From the NCBI GenBank assembly GCA_966211525.1, contig CBIHOZ010000014.1:5949-69948 (forward strand): a stretch of 64,000 nt of DNA, written 5' to 3'. Position 1 is the first letter of the stretch, and each line of letters opens with the position of its first letter. This stretch comes from Ohtaekwangia sp966211525 (GTDB lineage: Bacteria; Bacteroidota; Bacteroidia; Cytophagales; Cyclobacteriaceae). The position numbers were made by a program, and so were the translations under genes. A model generated the notes under the pieces. The model saw nothing but the letters and a program-made list of their open reading frames with translations. It was not told the origin of the DNA and searched no databases. Below are positions 1-8,401 of this stretch, in pieces.

Positions 1-128
1 CAGCCGTCACATACATCACCCAGGCTGATGAGGTGATCGTTCTCAAAATCAAAATCAGCCAGGGCCAGGCACTGCCGCAGCGCGCGGTAGGCCCCGTGAA
101 TGTCTCCGATTACAAATGTTCTCGACAT
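1..128 (-). CDS. Metallophosphoesterase (Ser/Thr phosphatase-like), 5' part only
   Basis: The gene begins at the ATG complementary to 126-128 and runs off the left edge, so only about 42 residues are visible. They start MSRTFVIGDIHGAYRAL and later read SLGDVCDG. GDIHG and GDxxDG are the first two metal-binding motifs of the calcineurin-like phosphoesterase fold (PP2A/ApaH type), which uses a dinuclear metal centre to hydrolyse phosphate esters. The substrate (phosphoprotein, diadenosine polyphosphate or other) cannot be told from this fragment. It is divergent from the MoxR gene with about 100 bases between starts. Family assignment is secure; precise role is not. Confidence 0.85.
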   Translation of the reverse strand, partial: MSRTFVIGDIHGAYRALRQCLALADFDFENDHLISLGDVCDG

Positions 129-193
129 CTTTTCCCTCACATCTTAAAAATGCAATCCATCAAGTTTGGGGCTTATTTTTTCAATAATTACGC

Positions 194-201
194 TATTTTT
201 G
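194..201 (+). promoter_or_regulatory. -7 promoter element of the MoxR gene
   Basis: TATTTTTG matches the Bacteroidota -7 consensus TAnnTTTG exactly and lies 27 bases before the ATG at 229, giving a leader of roughly 22 bases. No TTG at the usual 17-23 base spacing was found upstream, so only the -7 half is supported. Confidence 0.5.
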
Positions 202-228
202 ACAGGTTTAAAAATCAAATAACTGTGT

Positions 229-1215
229 ATGGAAGCCGTAGCCGTTGAAAAGCACGAAGAACATAAGGAGAAAATAAAAGAAGTTTATGCCGAAGTAGGT
301 AAAGTAGTGGTGGGCCAGCAATATATGGTCAACCGCCTCATGATCGGTCTCTTTACGAATGGACATATACTTTTGGAAGGTGTACCAGGTCTTGCCAAAA
401 CATTAACGGTAAGTACACTGGCACAAGTACTGCACCTCGATTTTCAACGTATTCAATTTACACCTGATCTTCTTCCTGCCGACCTTGTTGGTACAATGAT
501 CTACAATCAGAAGGATGGGAAGTTTGAAGTAAAGCAAGGCCCTATATTTGCCAACATCATATTGGCTGATGAGATCAACCGCTCGCCCGCTAAAGTACAA
601 TCAGCGCTGCTTGAAGCGATGCAGGAGAAACAAGTAACAATCGGAGAGACTACTTTTAAACTCGATCGTCCGTTCCTTGTGATGGCAACACAAAACCCGG
701 TCGACCAGGAAGGAACCTATCCACTGCCGGAAGCGCAGGTAGACCGCTTCATGATGAAAGTATATGTAGACTACCCTACCAAAGATCAGGAGATCGAGAT
801 CATGCGCAGGATATCCAACATGCAGTTCAACTATAAAGTAACAACCATGCTTACGAAGGAAGAGATCTTCTCCATTCGTGACCAGGTGAACCGTGTAAAA
901 ATATCCGACTCATTAGAGCGCTATATTATCGAGCTGGTATATGCTACCCGCAGACCGCTGGAATATAAACTGAACGAACAGGCTCAATATATACAGTTTG
1001 GTGCTTCACCGCGTGCGAGTATAAATATGAACCTGGCAGCGAAAGCTGTAGCCTATATGGAAGGTCGCGACTATGTGTTGCCGGAAGACATTAAAGAAGT
1101 AGCACTGGATGTAATGAGCCACCGTATACTTCTGAACTACGAAGCCGAGGCAGACAACGTGAAGCCTTCGGATATTATTAAGGTTATTTTGAATAAGGTG
1201 CCGATCAATAAATAG
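229..1215 (+). CDS. MoxR family AAA+ ATPase
   Basis: 328 residues, full length for the MoxR family. Walker A is GVPGLAKT at about 51-58, Walker B is ILADE at about 111-115, and the sensor region reads ATQNPVDQEGTYPLPEAQ, a MoxR hallmark, with the VDRF arginine-finger segment following. MoxR ATPases act as cytoplasmic chaperones that help mature metalloenzymes or membrane complexes, usually encoded with DUF58 and VWA-domain (BatA/BatB) proteins. Here the partners are absent downstream: a terminator and a TonB receptor follow, so the gene seems monocistronic. The ATG at 229 sits behind a good -7 element. Target protein unknown. Confidence 0.93.
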   Translation: MEAVAVEKHEEHKEKIKEVYAEVGKVVVGQQYMVNRLMIGLFTNGHILLEGVPGLAKTLTVSTLAQVLHLDFQRIQFTPDLLPADLVGTMIYNQKDGKFEVKQGPIFANIILADEINRSPAKVQSALLEAMQEKQVTIGETTFKLDRPFLVMATQNPVDQEGTYPLPEAQVDRFMMKVYVDYPTKDQEIEIMRRISNMQFNYKVTTMLTKEEIFSIRDQVNRVKISDSLERYIIELVYATRRPLEYKLNEQAQYIQFGASPRASINMNLAAKAVAYMEGRDYVLPEDIKEVALDVMSHRILLNYEAEADNVKPSDIIKVILNKVPINK

Positions 1216-1247
1216 TGTTTAGGTGTGTGAGTGTTTATGTGTTCAGG
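1215..1247 (+). repeat. Copy of a dispersed intergenic GTGTTTAGGTGTGT repeat
   Basis: Starting on the last base of the MoxR stop codon, the sequence has GTGTTTAGGTGTGT, two bases, then GTGTTTATGT. The same 26-base arrangement with only the two middle bases different occurs at 42060-42085, also just after a stop codon. See the finding on this repeat family. Confidence 0.6.
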
Positions 1248-1293
1248 TTGGACAGCACCGTGTACTGAAATAGATATTAATACAGAGTTTATT

Positions 1294-1325
1294 AAGCGCA
1301 GGTTAGAAGCCTGCGCTTTTCTTTT
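1294..1325 (+). terminator. Rho-independent terminator after MoxR gene
   Basis: A 9 bp stem AAGCGCAGG / CCTGCGCTT with a 7-base loop is followed by TTCTTTT. Well placed to end the MoxR transcript about 80 bases past its stop. The rest of the 407-base gap 1216-1622 holds the repeat at its left end and AT-rich sequence; I see no gene in it. A weak -7-like GACCTTTG (1597-1604) lies 19 bases before the TonB receptor start. Confidence 0.8.
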
Positions 1326-1622
1326 ATATATAAGTCTCTGGTTTTGGGTGTTCAGGTGCCCTTATAGGTATATAATTTTGTTTGGGAGCTATATACTTCA
1401 ACAATGTTTTATTACCCCCGCGTTATCTGCTTTAAAAAATCTTGTAAAAATTGTTAAGTCCAAATAATTGAAAAGTGTTGATAATCACGGCAGATAGCCA
1501 TCGTTTACGAAGTATCTTTTAAACGGGCGTTAGCAACGCATTATCTCCTTAACAATTTCGTAACACAGGCGTGCGAGTGAGGTAATATTAGAGATAGACC
1601 TTTGTAGCAAATAAAAAGGTTT

Positions 1623-4469
1623 ATGTTCAGAAGATTACTTCTTTCATTATCGCTGCTCACACTTGCTGTTTGTGCCCTGGCGCAGTCAGGAACCATAAAA
1701 GGCAACGTAAAGGATGCTGTATCCGGTGAAGCAATTATTGGTGCCAACGTTCTTGTGATGGGAACAGCACAAGGTGCACAAGCTGATATAGAAGGGAACT
1801 TTGAGATCCCGAAAGTTAAGGCTGGTACGTATTCACTCGTTGTTTCTTTCATCTCATATAAGACTGACACTCTTAAAGATATTACGGTATATCCTGATCA
1901 GACAACAATGGTTAATGCAGCCATCATGGAAGAAGGTCAGGAATTAAACGAGGTTGTAATTACCGGTGCTAAAGTAACAAACACTGATGTTTCGGTTATC
2001 ACTGAAATCCGTAAAAGCGATCTGGTTGCTGTAGGTATATCTGCTCAACAAATATCTCTTTCACAGGATCGCGATGCCGCACAGATCGTGAAAAGAATTC
2101 CGGGCGTAACAATCATCAACAACCGTTTTATAAATGTACGCGGACTTAGCGAACGCTATAGCACGGTAATGTTGAATGGCGTTATAGCACCAAGCTCCGA
2201 AGTAGATTCAAAGGCCTTTGCTTTTGATTTGATTCCAAGCTCAATGATTGATAGAATGCTGGTATATAAGTCAGGTTCTGCAGAATTATCAGGTGAGTTT
2301 GCGGGTGCTGTGGTTAACATTGAAACGAAGAGTGTAGTGGATGAAAATTCACTTTCAGTGAACATTACTGGTGGCTATCGTCTCGGCACAACATTCGATG
2401 ATTTTTACACGTACCAGGGAAGCAATACTGACTGGTTAGGTTTTGACAACGGAACACGCGAATTGCCTTCATCTTTCCCGAGCGACAACCTGAATAACTA
2501 TTTATATGACGATGCTTCACGTCAAAAATTAACAGAAGCAAGTCGCAGTCTTCCCAATATATGGGGAAAGAAAAAAACTACTGCGATGCCTGACCTCCGC
2601 ACAACGATCAACTTTTCACAAGTTGGAAGCATCGGTGGCAAACGTCTCAGTAACATTACTTCTCTAAGCTATACCAATACTCGTCAGCACATTGAACAGG
2701 AAAATTACTACTACGAGCGGTATGTAGCTTCCGAGCAAAAAAGCGATCGCAGATATTTCTTCAACGATGTTCGTGATATGACGAATGTGCGTCTGGGGGT
2801 AATTTCAAACTTCACACTTGAATTGAATCCTTCCAATAAGATCGACTTTCGTAACTTATTCAACCAGCAGGGAATGTCGCAGGTTACATCTCGAACAGGT
2901 ATCGAGGATTTTAACCAGTATGAAAATAATAACCTGGCATTAAACTATATGCAGCGTAGCATATATAGTGGTCAGCTTTCCGGTAAACATAGCGTGAACG
3001 ACAGATTGAGTGCAAACTGGATACTAGCATACTCGAACACATCAGCCAGTCAGCCAGATTACAGAAGAATCCGTTCACAGCGCCAGAAAGGATCGACCGA
3101 TGCGTTCGCAATAGTATTGCCTCCTAACTCTGGTACACAAGATGCGGGGCGCTTCTACTCAGATCTGAATGAAAGTGTATATACACATGCGTTAAATCTG
3201 GAATATAAATTGAATCCGAATGCTGAAGAGAATAAGCAAAGCAAAATTCAGGGAGGTTATTATATAGCATCAACAGATCGCGATTTCAAAGCAAGGTGGT
3301 TTGCTTATGGCTGGTCGAATCTCAATAATCAACCATCTGAAATTCTCGATGACTATACTTTCGAAACTATATTTGCTCCACAGAATATAGGTTTCTCATC
3401 TGCATCGGGTACAGCTCCTTATTTTATCTTAAAAGAAGGGACCAACTTTTCAGATGCCTACACTGGTAAAAATCTTCTAACAGCAGGTTATTTGAGTACG
3501 ACCATTCCAGTTGGCGATTTCAGAGTAGCCGCAGGTGTACGTGTGGAATATAATAAGCAGGAATTAAGTTCATTTAATACAAACGGAAGCAAGATCACAG
3601 TAGATAACCCAGTAACAAGTATTCTGCCTTTCTTGAACGTAGCCTATAATTTGTCTGAGAAAAATCTGATTAGACTTGCTTATAGTAAGACCGTTAACCG
3701 TCCTGTATTCCGCGAACTCGCTCCGTTTAACTTCTACGACTTCGACCGTAATGCAAACATCTATGGTAACGAAAATCTGAAGACAGCCGATATTCACAAT
3801 GTAGATCTTCGTTGGGAGAATTATCCATCGAAGTCAGAAAGTATATCATTCGGGGTGTTCTATAAATACTTCCAGAATCCGATTGAAACAGAATTGGTCG
3901 GAGGTTCTAACCTGATATATACGTATCGTAATGCATCTTCTGCGAGAAATTTTGGTGCAGAGGTTGAGATCAGAAAATCATTCGAAGCTCTTTTTGCAAA
4001 CAGCTTCCTGAAGAACTTCTCCGTAATGTTGAATGCGGCTGTTATTGATAGTGAAATTGATTTGGGTAATGTCACTAACCAGGAGCAGAAGCGTGCTATG
4101 CAAGGTCAATCACCTTATATTATTAATGCTGGCTTGAACTATAATGACTTTGAAAGTGGCTGGCAGGCTAACGTATCATACAACGTATTTGGTAAGCGAA
4201 TTTTCGCGGTGGGTGATCGCAGTCAGAATGGTACCCGTCAAAATGCTACGCAATATGAGATGCCAAGAAACCAGCTTGACTTTACAGTGTCAAAATCATT
4301 CTCTGAAAAAGTCGAGTTGAAATTTGGTATACAGGATATACTTAATCAAAGGTATAGACTAATCCAGGACTCAGATGGCAACAAGAATATAAATGGTATT
4401 GACGAATCTATTCAAAATTACAAGGCTGGTCAATACATTACACTGGGAGTGACGTACAAGATCTATTAA
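1623..4469 (+). CDS. TonB-dependent outer-membrane receptor with N-terminal carboxypeptidase-regulatory-like domain
   Basis: 948 residues. Signal peptide about 1-20 (MFRRLLLSLSLLTLAVCALA), then a CarboxypepD_reg-like beta-sandwich at about 24-105 (GTIKGNVKDAVSGEAIIGAN), then the plug domain with the conserved RIPGVTIINNRFINVRGL segment near 157-175, and a long outer-membrane beta-barrel ending in the aromatic-terminated strand YITLGVTYKIY. Such receptors import a ligand across the outer membrane with TonB energy. No SusD partner is adjacent; instead a beta-helix lipoprotein gene follows after a terminator. The layout resembles TonB receptor plus beta-helix lipoprotein pairs I associate with nutrient-responsive genes in this phylum, but that link is inference. 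Ligand unknown. Confidence 0.9.
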   Translation: MFRRLLLSLSLLTLAVCALAQSGTIKGNVKDAVSGEAIIGANVLVMGTAQGAQADIEGNFEIPKVKAGTYSLVVSFISYKTDTLKDITVYPDQTTMVNAAIMEEGQELNEVVITGAKVTNTDVSVITEIRKSDLVAVGISAQQISLSQDRDAAQIVKRIPGVTIINNRFINVRGLSERYSTVMLNGVIAPSSEVDSKAFAFDLIPSSMIDRMLVYKSGSAELSGEFAGAVVNIETKSVVDENSLSVNITGGYRLGTTFDDFYTYQGSNTDWLGFDNGTRELPSSFPSDNLNNYLYDDASRQKLTEASRSLPNIWGKKKTTAMPDLRTTINFSQVGSIGGKRLSNITSLSYTNTRQHIEQENYYYERYVASEQKSDRRYFFNDVRDMTNVRLGVISNFTLELNPSNKIDFRNLFNQQGMSQVTSRTGIEDFNQYENNNLALNYMQRSIYSGQLSGKHSVNDRLSANWILAYSNTSASQPDYRRIRSQRQKGSTDAFAIVLPPNSGTQDAGRFYSDLNESVYTHALNLEYKLNPNAEENKQSKIQGGYYIASTDRDFKARWFAYGWSNLNNQPSEILDDYTFETIFAPQNIGFSSASGTAPYFILKEGTNFSDAYTGKNLLTAGYLSTTIPVGDFRVAAGVRVEYNKQELSSFNTNGSKITVDNPVTSILPFLNVAYNLSEKNLIRLAYSKTVNRPVFRELAPFNFYDFDRNANIYGNENLKTADIHNVDLRWENYPSKSESISFGVFYKYFQNPIETELVGGSNLIYTYRNASSARNFGAEVEIRKSFEALFANSFLKNFSVMLNAAVIDSEIDLGNVTNQEQKRAMQGQSPYIINAGLNYNDFESGWQANVSYNVFGKRIFAVGDRSQNGTRQNATQYEMPRNQLDFTVSKSFSEKVELKFGIQDILNQRYRLIQDSDGNKNINGIDESIQNYKAGQYITLGVTYKIY

Positions 4470-4480
4470 GACAGAGACGA

Positions 4481-4513
4481 AAAACAGGAGCAGTACGCTC
4501 CTGTTTTCATTTT
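4481..4513 (+). terminator. Rho-independent terminator after TonB receptor
   Basis: An 11 bp stem AAAACAGGAGC / GCTCCTGTTTT with a 5-base loop AGTAC, followed by a T-rich tract. It lies 12 bases past the TonB receptor stop, so the next gene needs its own promoter. Confidence 0.88.
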
Positions 4514-4580
4514 CAGAACTTGTTTACAATAGATAAACAATCGCTAATACTTGCTTAACACGAACATAATACTCTACCTA

Positions 4581-4588
4581 TAGCTTTG
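4581..4588 (+). promoter_or_regulatory. -7 promoter element of the beta-helix lipoprotein gene
   Basis: TAGCTTTG matches TAnnTTTG and lies 24 bases before the ATG at 4613. It also argues against an upstream TTG start at 4586, which would fall inside the promoter element. Confidence 0.55.
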
Positions 4589-4612
4589 TCGCAAATTCAA
4601 AAAAGAATAATC

Positions 4613-5986
4613 ATGAAAAATCTGAAAAAATTAAGCTACCTGATGGCCCTGTTAGCTTTGTCGTTTGCAATGACACTGACGTCTTGCGATGATGACGATA
4701 ATGATGATACAGATACCACAACAGAGAATCAACTGACTGGTACTATAACAACTAACACTACATTAGTGGCTTCTAAGAAATATACTCTGGTTGGTAACGT
4801 GTTTGTTCAGTCTGGCGTAACGTTGACCATCGAGCCTGGTACTATAATTTTTGGTGATAAGACTTCAAAAGGTTCTCTTATTATTGATCGTGGTGCTACT
4901 ATCAATGCAGCGGGTACAGCTGATAAGCCAATCATTTTTACTTCTTCTGCACCAGTAGGATATCGTAACTATGGAGACTGGGGTGGTGTGATCCTTCTTG
5001 GTAAAGCACAAAACAACCAGAGTGCTAGCCAGTCAATCGAGGGTATTTCAGCTGCTTCAGGCGATGCCGGTAAATATGGTGGAACTGCTGACAATGATAA
5101 CTCAGGAACACTTACTTACGTGAGAATTGAGTTCGCTGGTATAGCATTATCAACGGATAACGAAATCAACGGTCTTACACTGGGTAGCGTAGGAAGTGGA
5201 ACAACCATTCACCACATCCAGGTGTCATATTCTGGTGACGATTCCTTCGAGTGGTTTGGTGGTACAGTAAACGCACAATATCTGGTTGCATATCGCGGAT
5301 GGGATGATGATTTCGATACAGACTTTGGTTATAGAGGTAAAGTTCAATATGCGGCTTCATTCCGTGATCCTAACATCGCTGATAAATCAGGTTCAAATGG
5401 TTTTGAATCAGATAACGATGGAACTGGCACTGCAAACACTCCTAAAACATCTCCTGTATTCTCAAACGTTACATGGTTTGGTCCGTATGCATATGCAGCA
5501 TTAAGTGGTAGCGCAGCGAGCTCTAACTATCAGTTCGGTGGACACCTGAGAAGAAATTCTGATATACAGATCTACAACTCAGTTCTGGTTGGTTCTAGAT
5601 TTGAAGCTGTACACTTCGATAAGACCGGTGCTAATGCAGTGTTTGTTGGTAACTATATCGGAAGATCTGGTGTTAGCGTAAGCAAAGCTGTTAAGAAAGT
5701 TACTACCGGTAACAACTACGATGACTCCAGCTTTGATGCTGATAACTTTATCGAAGCAGATCAGGCTACAGTTGATCTTTCTTCAAAGTTTGCTGGTTTG
5801 TCGACTGCTACATCACTTGATATCAACAATCCTTCTGCTTTGCTTGCAAACGGTTCATCACTGCTTTCAGGTGCTAAAGAAGTTCCATCAGGTGTGGAGC
5901 AGACTGAATATATCGGTGCATTCAACAACAGCAATAACTGGATGTCAGGTTGGACAAGCTTCACCCCGAACACTAATACATACTAA
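4613..5986 (+). CDS. Surface lipoprotein with right-handed beta-helix-like repeats
   Basis: 457 residues from ATG 4613; an upstream TTG at 4586 is in frame but overlaps the -7 element. Residues 1-25 are a lipoprotein signal ending TLTSC, followed by a very acidic DDDDNDDTDTT linker typical of Bacteroidota surface lipoproteins. The body is rich in Thr, Ser, Gly and Asn with stretches such as GVTLTIEPGTIIFGDK and GATINAAGTADKPIIFTS, characteristic of parallel beta-helix proteins that are often mis-annotated as multidrug transporter. No transmembrane segments are present apart from the signal. It follows a TonB receptor and may be its accessory surface protein, but no function has been established from sequence. 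Confidence 0.8.
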   Translation: MKNLKKLSYLMALLALSFAMTLTSCDDDDNDDTDTTTENQLTGTITTNTTLVASKKYTLVGNVFVQSGVTLTIEPGTIIFGDKTSKGSLIIDRGATINAAGTADKPIIFTSSAPVGYRNYGDWGGVILLGKAQNNQSASQSIEGISAASGDAGKYGGTADNDNSGTLTYVRIEFAGIALSTDNEINGLTLGSVGSGTTIHHIQVSYSGDDSFEWFGGTVNAQYLVAYRGWDDDFDTDFGYRGKVQYAASFRDPNIADKSGSNGFESDNDGTGTANTPKTSPVFSNVTWFGPYAYAALSGSAASSNYQFGGHLRRNSDIQIYNSVLVGSRFEAVHFDKTGANAVFVGNYIGRSGVSVSKAVKKVTTGNNYDDSSFDADNFIEADQATVDLSSKFAGLSTATSLDINNPSALLANGSSLLSGAKEVPSGVEQTEYIGAFNNSNNWMSGWTSFTPNTNTY

Positions 5987-6015
5987 GCGTAAAAGTTCAT
6001 TGTCTGATATTTCGA

Positions 6016-6045
6016 AAAAGAGCCCACCTGTTTGGGCTCTTTTTT
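6016..6045 (+). terminator. Rho-independent terminator after beta-helix lipoprotein
   Basis: An 11 bp stem AAAAGAGCCCA / TGGGCTCTTTT with 6-base loop and a run of T. The 3' arm overlaps the candidate -33 TTTG (6031-6034) of the next promoter. Confidence 0.9.
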
Positions 6046-6059
6046 ATTTGGTACATTTG
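6031..6059 (+). promoter_or_regulatory. Promoter of the 6067 lipoprotein gene, giving a near-leaderless mRNA
   Basis: The -7 element TACATTTG (6052-6059) matches TAnnTTTG; a TTTG 17 bases upstream (6031-6034) could serve as the -33 element. The start codon lies only 7 bases after the -7 element, so the transcript should start 0-3 bases before the ATG. Confidence 0.55.
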
Positions 6060-6066
6060 CAATCTT

Positions 6067-6636
6067 ATGCGGATACTCTATATTTTCTTGGCAATCGCGA
6101 TTCTTGCTTCTTGCAAGAACAGAGACTACAATCCTGCGCTATATATATCAAAACAGGAACAGGATAGTTTGATCTACAACGTGATCCGGTACTCATCAAA
6201 ATTGCCACCGAACTCTAATCACGAGAATAAATTCGAATCAAGGTTTGATGAATATTATCGTGCAGTTGCTGCGGACTATGATATACGCGCATACTATAAA
6301 GATGAGAAAGGAACGCACTATTTTTTAATGACGCGTCCTGCCAGAAGTATTACACCAATGCGCGAAAGTATAGGTTGTAAAATCGTATTTGGTCCCGGTA
6401 AAGAAATACGAGAGTATGAAGAAGTATTTCGCACATGGAAGATGCCTGACGATCAGCTCAATGAAAAATTTCCAATGCTGTTCGACAAGATGGTACGAGG
6501 TGAATCACTCGAAAAGTATTATCCCAAGAATGCTGGCGATCAGTATATAGAATTCCCGGACGGAAGATTTTATTTTGACAAGACAGAAAGAAAATGGCGC
6601 GATCATTTAATGGATAGCCTTAATAGCCGTCAATAG
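6067..6636 (+). CDS. Small lipoprotein of unknown function
   Basis: 189 residues. The N-terminus MRILYIFLAIAILASCKN is a lipoprotein signal with lipobox LASC and predicted lipidated Cys16, so the protein should be anchored to a membrane, probably outer. The remainder is soluble and charged, with no motif I recognise; it includes HYFLMTRPARSITPMRES and ends close to a Lys/Arg-rich tail. The gene stands alone between a terminator and a convergent gene, and has its own promoter immediately before the ATG. Reading frame, signal peptide and promoter support it as real; function not assignable. Confidence 0.75.
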   Translation: MRILYIFLAIAILASCKNRDYNPALYISKQEQDSLIYNVIRYSSKLPPNSNHENKFESRFDEYYRAVAADYDIRAYYKDEKGTHYFLMTRPARSITPMRESIGCKIVFGPGKEIREYEEVFRTWKMPDDQLNEKFPMLFDKMVRGESLEKYYPKNAGDQYIEFPDGRFYFDKTERKWRDHLMDSLNSRQ

Positions 6637-6708
6637 CAATGAGCAACAGAGAGCAAGAGGATCGTTGCCGGATTCTCCCTATTATACAATGTGCAAGGAG
6701 CGAAGTAA

Positions 6709-7407
6709 TTAATTCACTTTCCGTTGGCGCTCCTTATGTAATTCTGTAACTTTTTTTATCTGCTCACCAGCCGTTGCTACCGAGTCTTGGTCGAGTTTAT
6801 TCTTTTCTATTTTTTTCAGGAGCAGTTCGTTTTCGAGTTTGTTATTCTCGAGTGCTTTTTCAAGCTGTATCTTTTCGCGTTTGTTGTCTTCAATTTTAGT
6901 AAGCAGTGTTTTGTTCTCGTTTACGAGTCGTTGTTTTTGTTTTTCAACTGCCTGGTATGCACGGTTTGTTTCATCGATTTGCACTTGAATTTTGTCACGG
7001 TAAAATTTAACGCCGAAGTCATAAAGCATTTTTTCAAGTTCTTTGTGCACAGCAGCAGCATCGTCTGCAGACCATGCAGAAGTTTTGATACCGATCCATG
7101 CTGTTGAAGTTTTTCCATTGTCTTTTACGAGAGCGAAGACAGGATTTGTGTATGTGCGACCGTTGATAGCAGGCTCTGCCAATGAGAGAATGCCTTCACT
7201 TTGTTTTGGCTTTCCATAAATTTTTAGAAATTTGACGAAAGACGTATTCACTTCACTGAGTGACCCGTCCAATTCTACTGCATAACCTTCCGCGACCTCT
7301 CCCTTAACGTTGGAGTTTTCCTTTTTTACTTTTACCGTCTGAGCTGACATTGATAGCGTACTGAACAGCAGTATTGCGATCAGTGTAAACTTTTTTGTGA
7401 AGAACAT
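6709..7407 (-). CDS. Exported coiled-coil protein of unknown function
   Basis: 232 residues. A signal peptide (about 1-23, ending SMSAQ) is followed by a globular part of about 110 residues and then a long heptad-rich charged helix from about residue 140 (AVEKQKQRLVNENKTLLTKI) to the C-terminus, strongly predicted coiled coil. It is thus probably periplasmic and may oligomerise. No catalytic motif is seen. A TAnnTTTG element lies just upstream on the minus strand. It is divergent from the epimerase-like gene at 7452. Function unknown. Confidence 0.75.
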   Translation of the reverse strand: MFFTKKFTLIAILLFSTLSMSAQTVKVKKENSNVKGEVAEGYAVELDGSLSEVNTSFVKFLKIYGKPKQSEGILSLAEPAINGRTYTNPVFALVKDNGKTSTAWIGIKTSAWSADDAAAVHKELEKMLYDFGVKFYRDKIQVQIDETNRAYQAVEKQKQRLVNENKTLLTKIEDNKREKIQLEKALENNKLENELLLKKIEKNKLDQDSVATAGEQIKKVTELHKERQRKVN

Positions 7408-7435
7408 GTTTAGAGTATATTTATTTACAAGTCAC

Positions 7436-7443
7436 CAAAACTA
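7436..7443 (-). promoter_or_regulatory. -7 promoter element of the coiled-coil protein gene
   Basis: On the minus strand TAGTTTTG matches TAnnTTTG, 28 bases before the ATG complementary to 7405-7407, giving a leader of about 20-25 bases. Confidence 0.45.
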
Positions 7444-7451
7444 AATAAAAA

Positions 7452-8369
7452 TTGAGTTCGAAAAATATATTAATCACAGGAGCTTCCGGATCCATCGGAA
7501 CGCGATTGACACAAGTACTGCTTGAACAAGGACACCAGGTGGCGCATCTAAGTCGTAATCACCAACGGAGTAAAGCAAGAATATATTTGTGGGATATAAA
7601 TAAAAAACAAATTGATCCGCATGCCTTCGAAGGAATCGATACCATTATTCATCTCGCGGGCGCAGGTATAGCTGATAAACCCTGGACTGATGAACGTAAA
7701 TGGGAGATACTGAAGAGTCGCACGCAATCAACCAAGTTGCTCTTTGAAGAACTGCAGAAGCACAAGCATTCTGTAACCACATTTATCTCTGCTTCTGCAA
7801 TTGGCTACTATGGTTTTGAAGACAACGAAAAGCTCTATAAAGAGAATGACGAATCAGGAACGGATTTTCTTGCCAATGTAGTGCGTCAGTGGGAAGCGGA
7901 GATCGATCGTATCACGGAGTTAAACATTCGTGTGGTAAAGATCAGAATCGGTATAGTGTTAGACACGAACCATGGTGCGTTAAAAGAACTTATCAAACCG
8001 ATAAAATATTTTGCCGGTGCTCCGCTGGGTACAGGCGATCAATATGTAAGCTGGATCCACCTTGATGACCTAATAGCTATATTTATAAAAGCCGTGCAGG
8101 ATGAGACAATGCAAGGTGCTTATAACGGTGTAGCGCCAAATCCGGTAACGAACCGTGAGCTTACAAAAGCAATAGCCACTCAGTTGCGTAAACCACTTTT
8201 TCTCCCTGCCGTGCCTGAGTTTATACTAAAAGTAATGCTGGGTGAAATGGCGAATCTTGTACTACAGGGAAATAAAGTCTCCTCTGAAAAAATAGAGCAA
8301 ACCGGATTAAAGTTTCAATATGAAAAAATAGAGAAGGCATTGGCGAACCTTCTTCCCGGGAAAATATAG
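7452..8369 (+). CDS. TIGR01777 family NAD(P)-dependent epimerase/dehydratase-like protein
   Basis: 305 residues, normal for this family (YfcH/SulA-like). The N-terminus has the Rossmann dinucleotide motif TGASGSIGT at about 8-16, then HLAGAGIADKPWTDERKWEI, the family signature, and SASAIGYYG with the Tyr of the short-chain dehydrogenase fold. The C-terminal domain is DUF1731-like (NLVLQGNKVSSEKIEQTG). The start must be TTG at 7452: an in-frame TAA stands two codons upstream (7446-7448) and no ATG is available before the Rossmann motif. Substrate unknown. Convergent with the nitroreductase gene. Confidence 0.9.
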   Translation: MSSKNILITGASGSIGTRLTQVLLEQGHQVAHLSRNHQRSKARIYLWDINKKQIDPHAFEGIDTIIHLAGAGIADKPWTDERKWEILKSRTQSTKLLFEELQKHKHSVTTFISASAIGYYGFEDNEKLYKENDESGTDFLANVVRQWEAEIDRITELNIRVVKIRIGIVLDTNHGALKELIKPIKYFAGAPLGTGDQYVSWIHLDDLIAIFIKAVQDETMQGAYNGVAPNPVTNRELTKAIATQLRKPLFLPAVPEFILKVMLGEMANLVLQGNKVSSEKIEQTGLKFQYEKIEKALANLLPGKI

Positions 8370-8372
8370 GCC

Positions 8373-8384
8373 GCTATATATAGC
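8373..8384. repeat. Perfect 12 bp palindrome GCTATATATAGC between convergent genes
   Basis: GCTATATATAGC lies in the 32-base gap between two convergent genes. The identical 12-mer recurs at 42131-42142 and an 11/12 match lies near 61549. It could form a weak hairpin; no function is established. Confidence 0.4.
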
Positions 8385-8401
8385 AGGAGTTTGTCATTTG
8401 C

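Noticed and set aside
1231..1467. 78-residue ORF in the 407-base gap after MoxR
   Set aside because: It reads through the repeat and the terminator stem and has no recognisable features.
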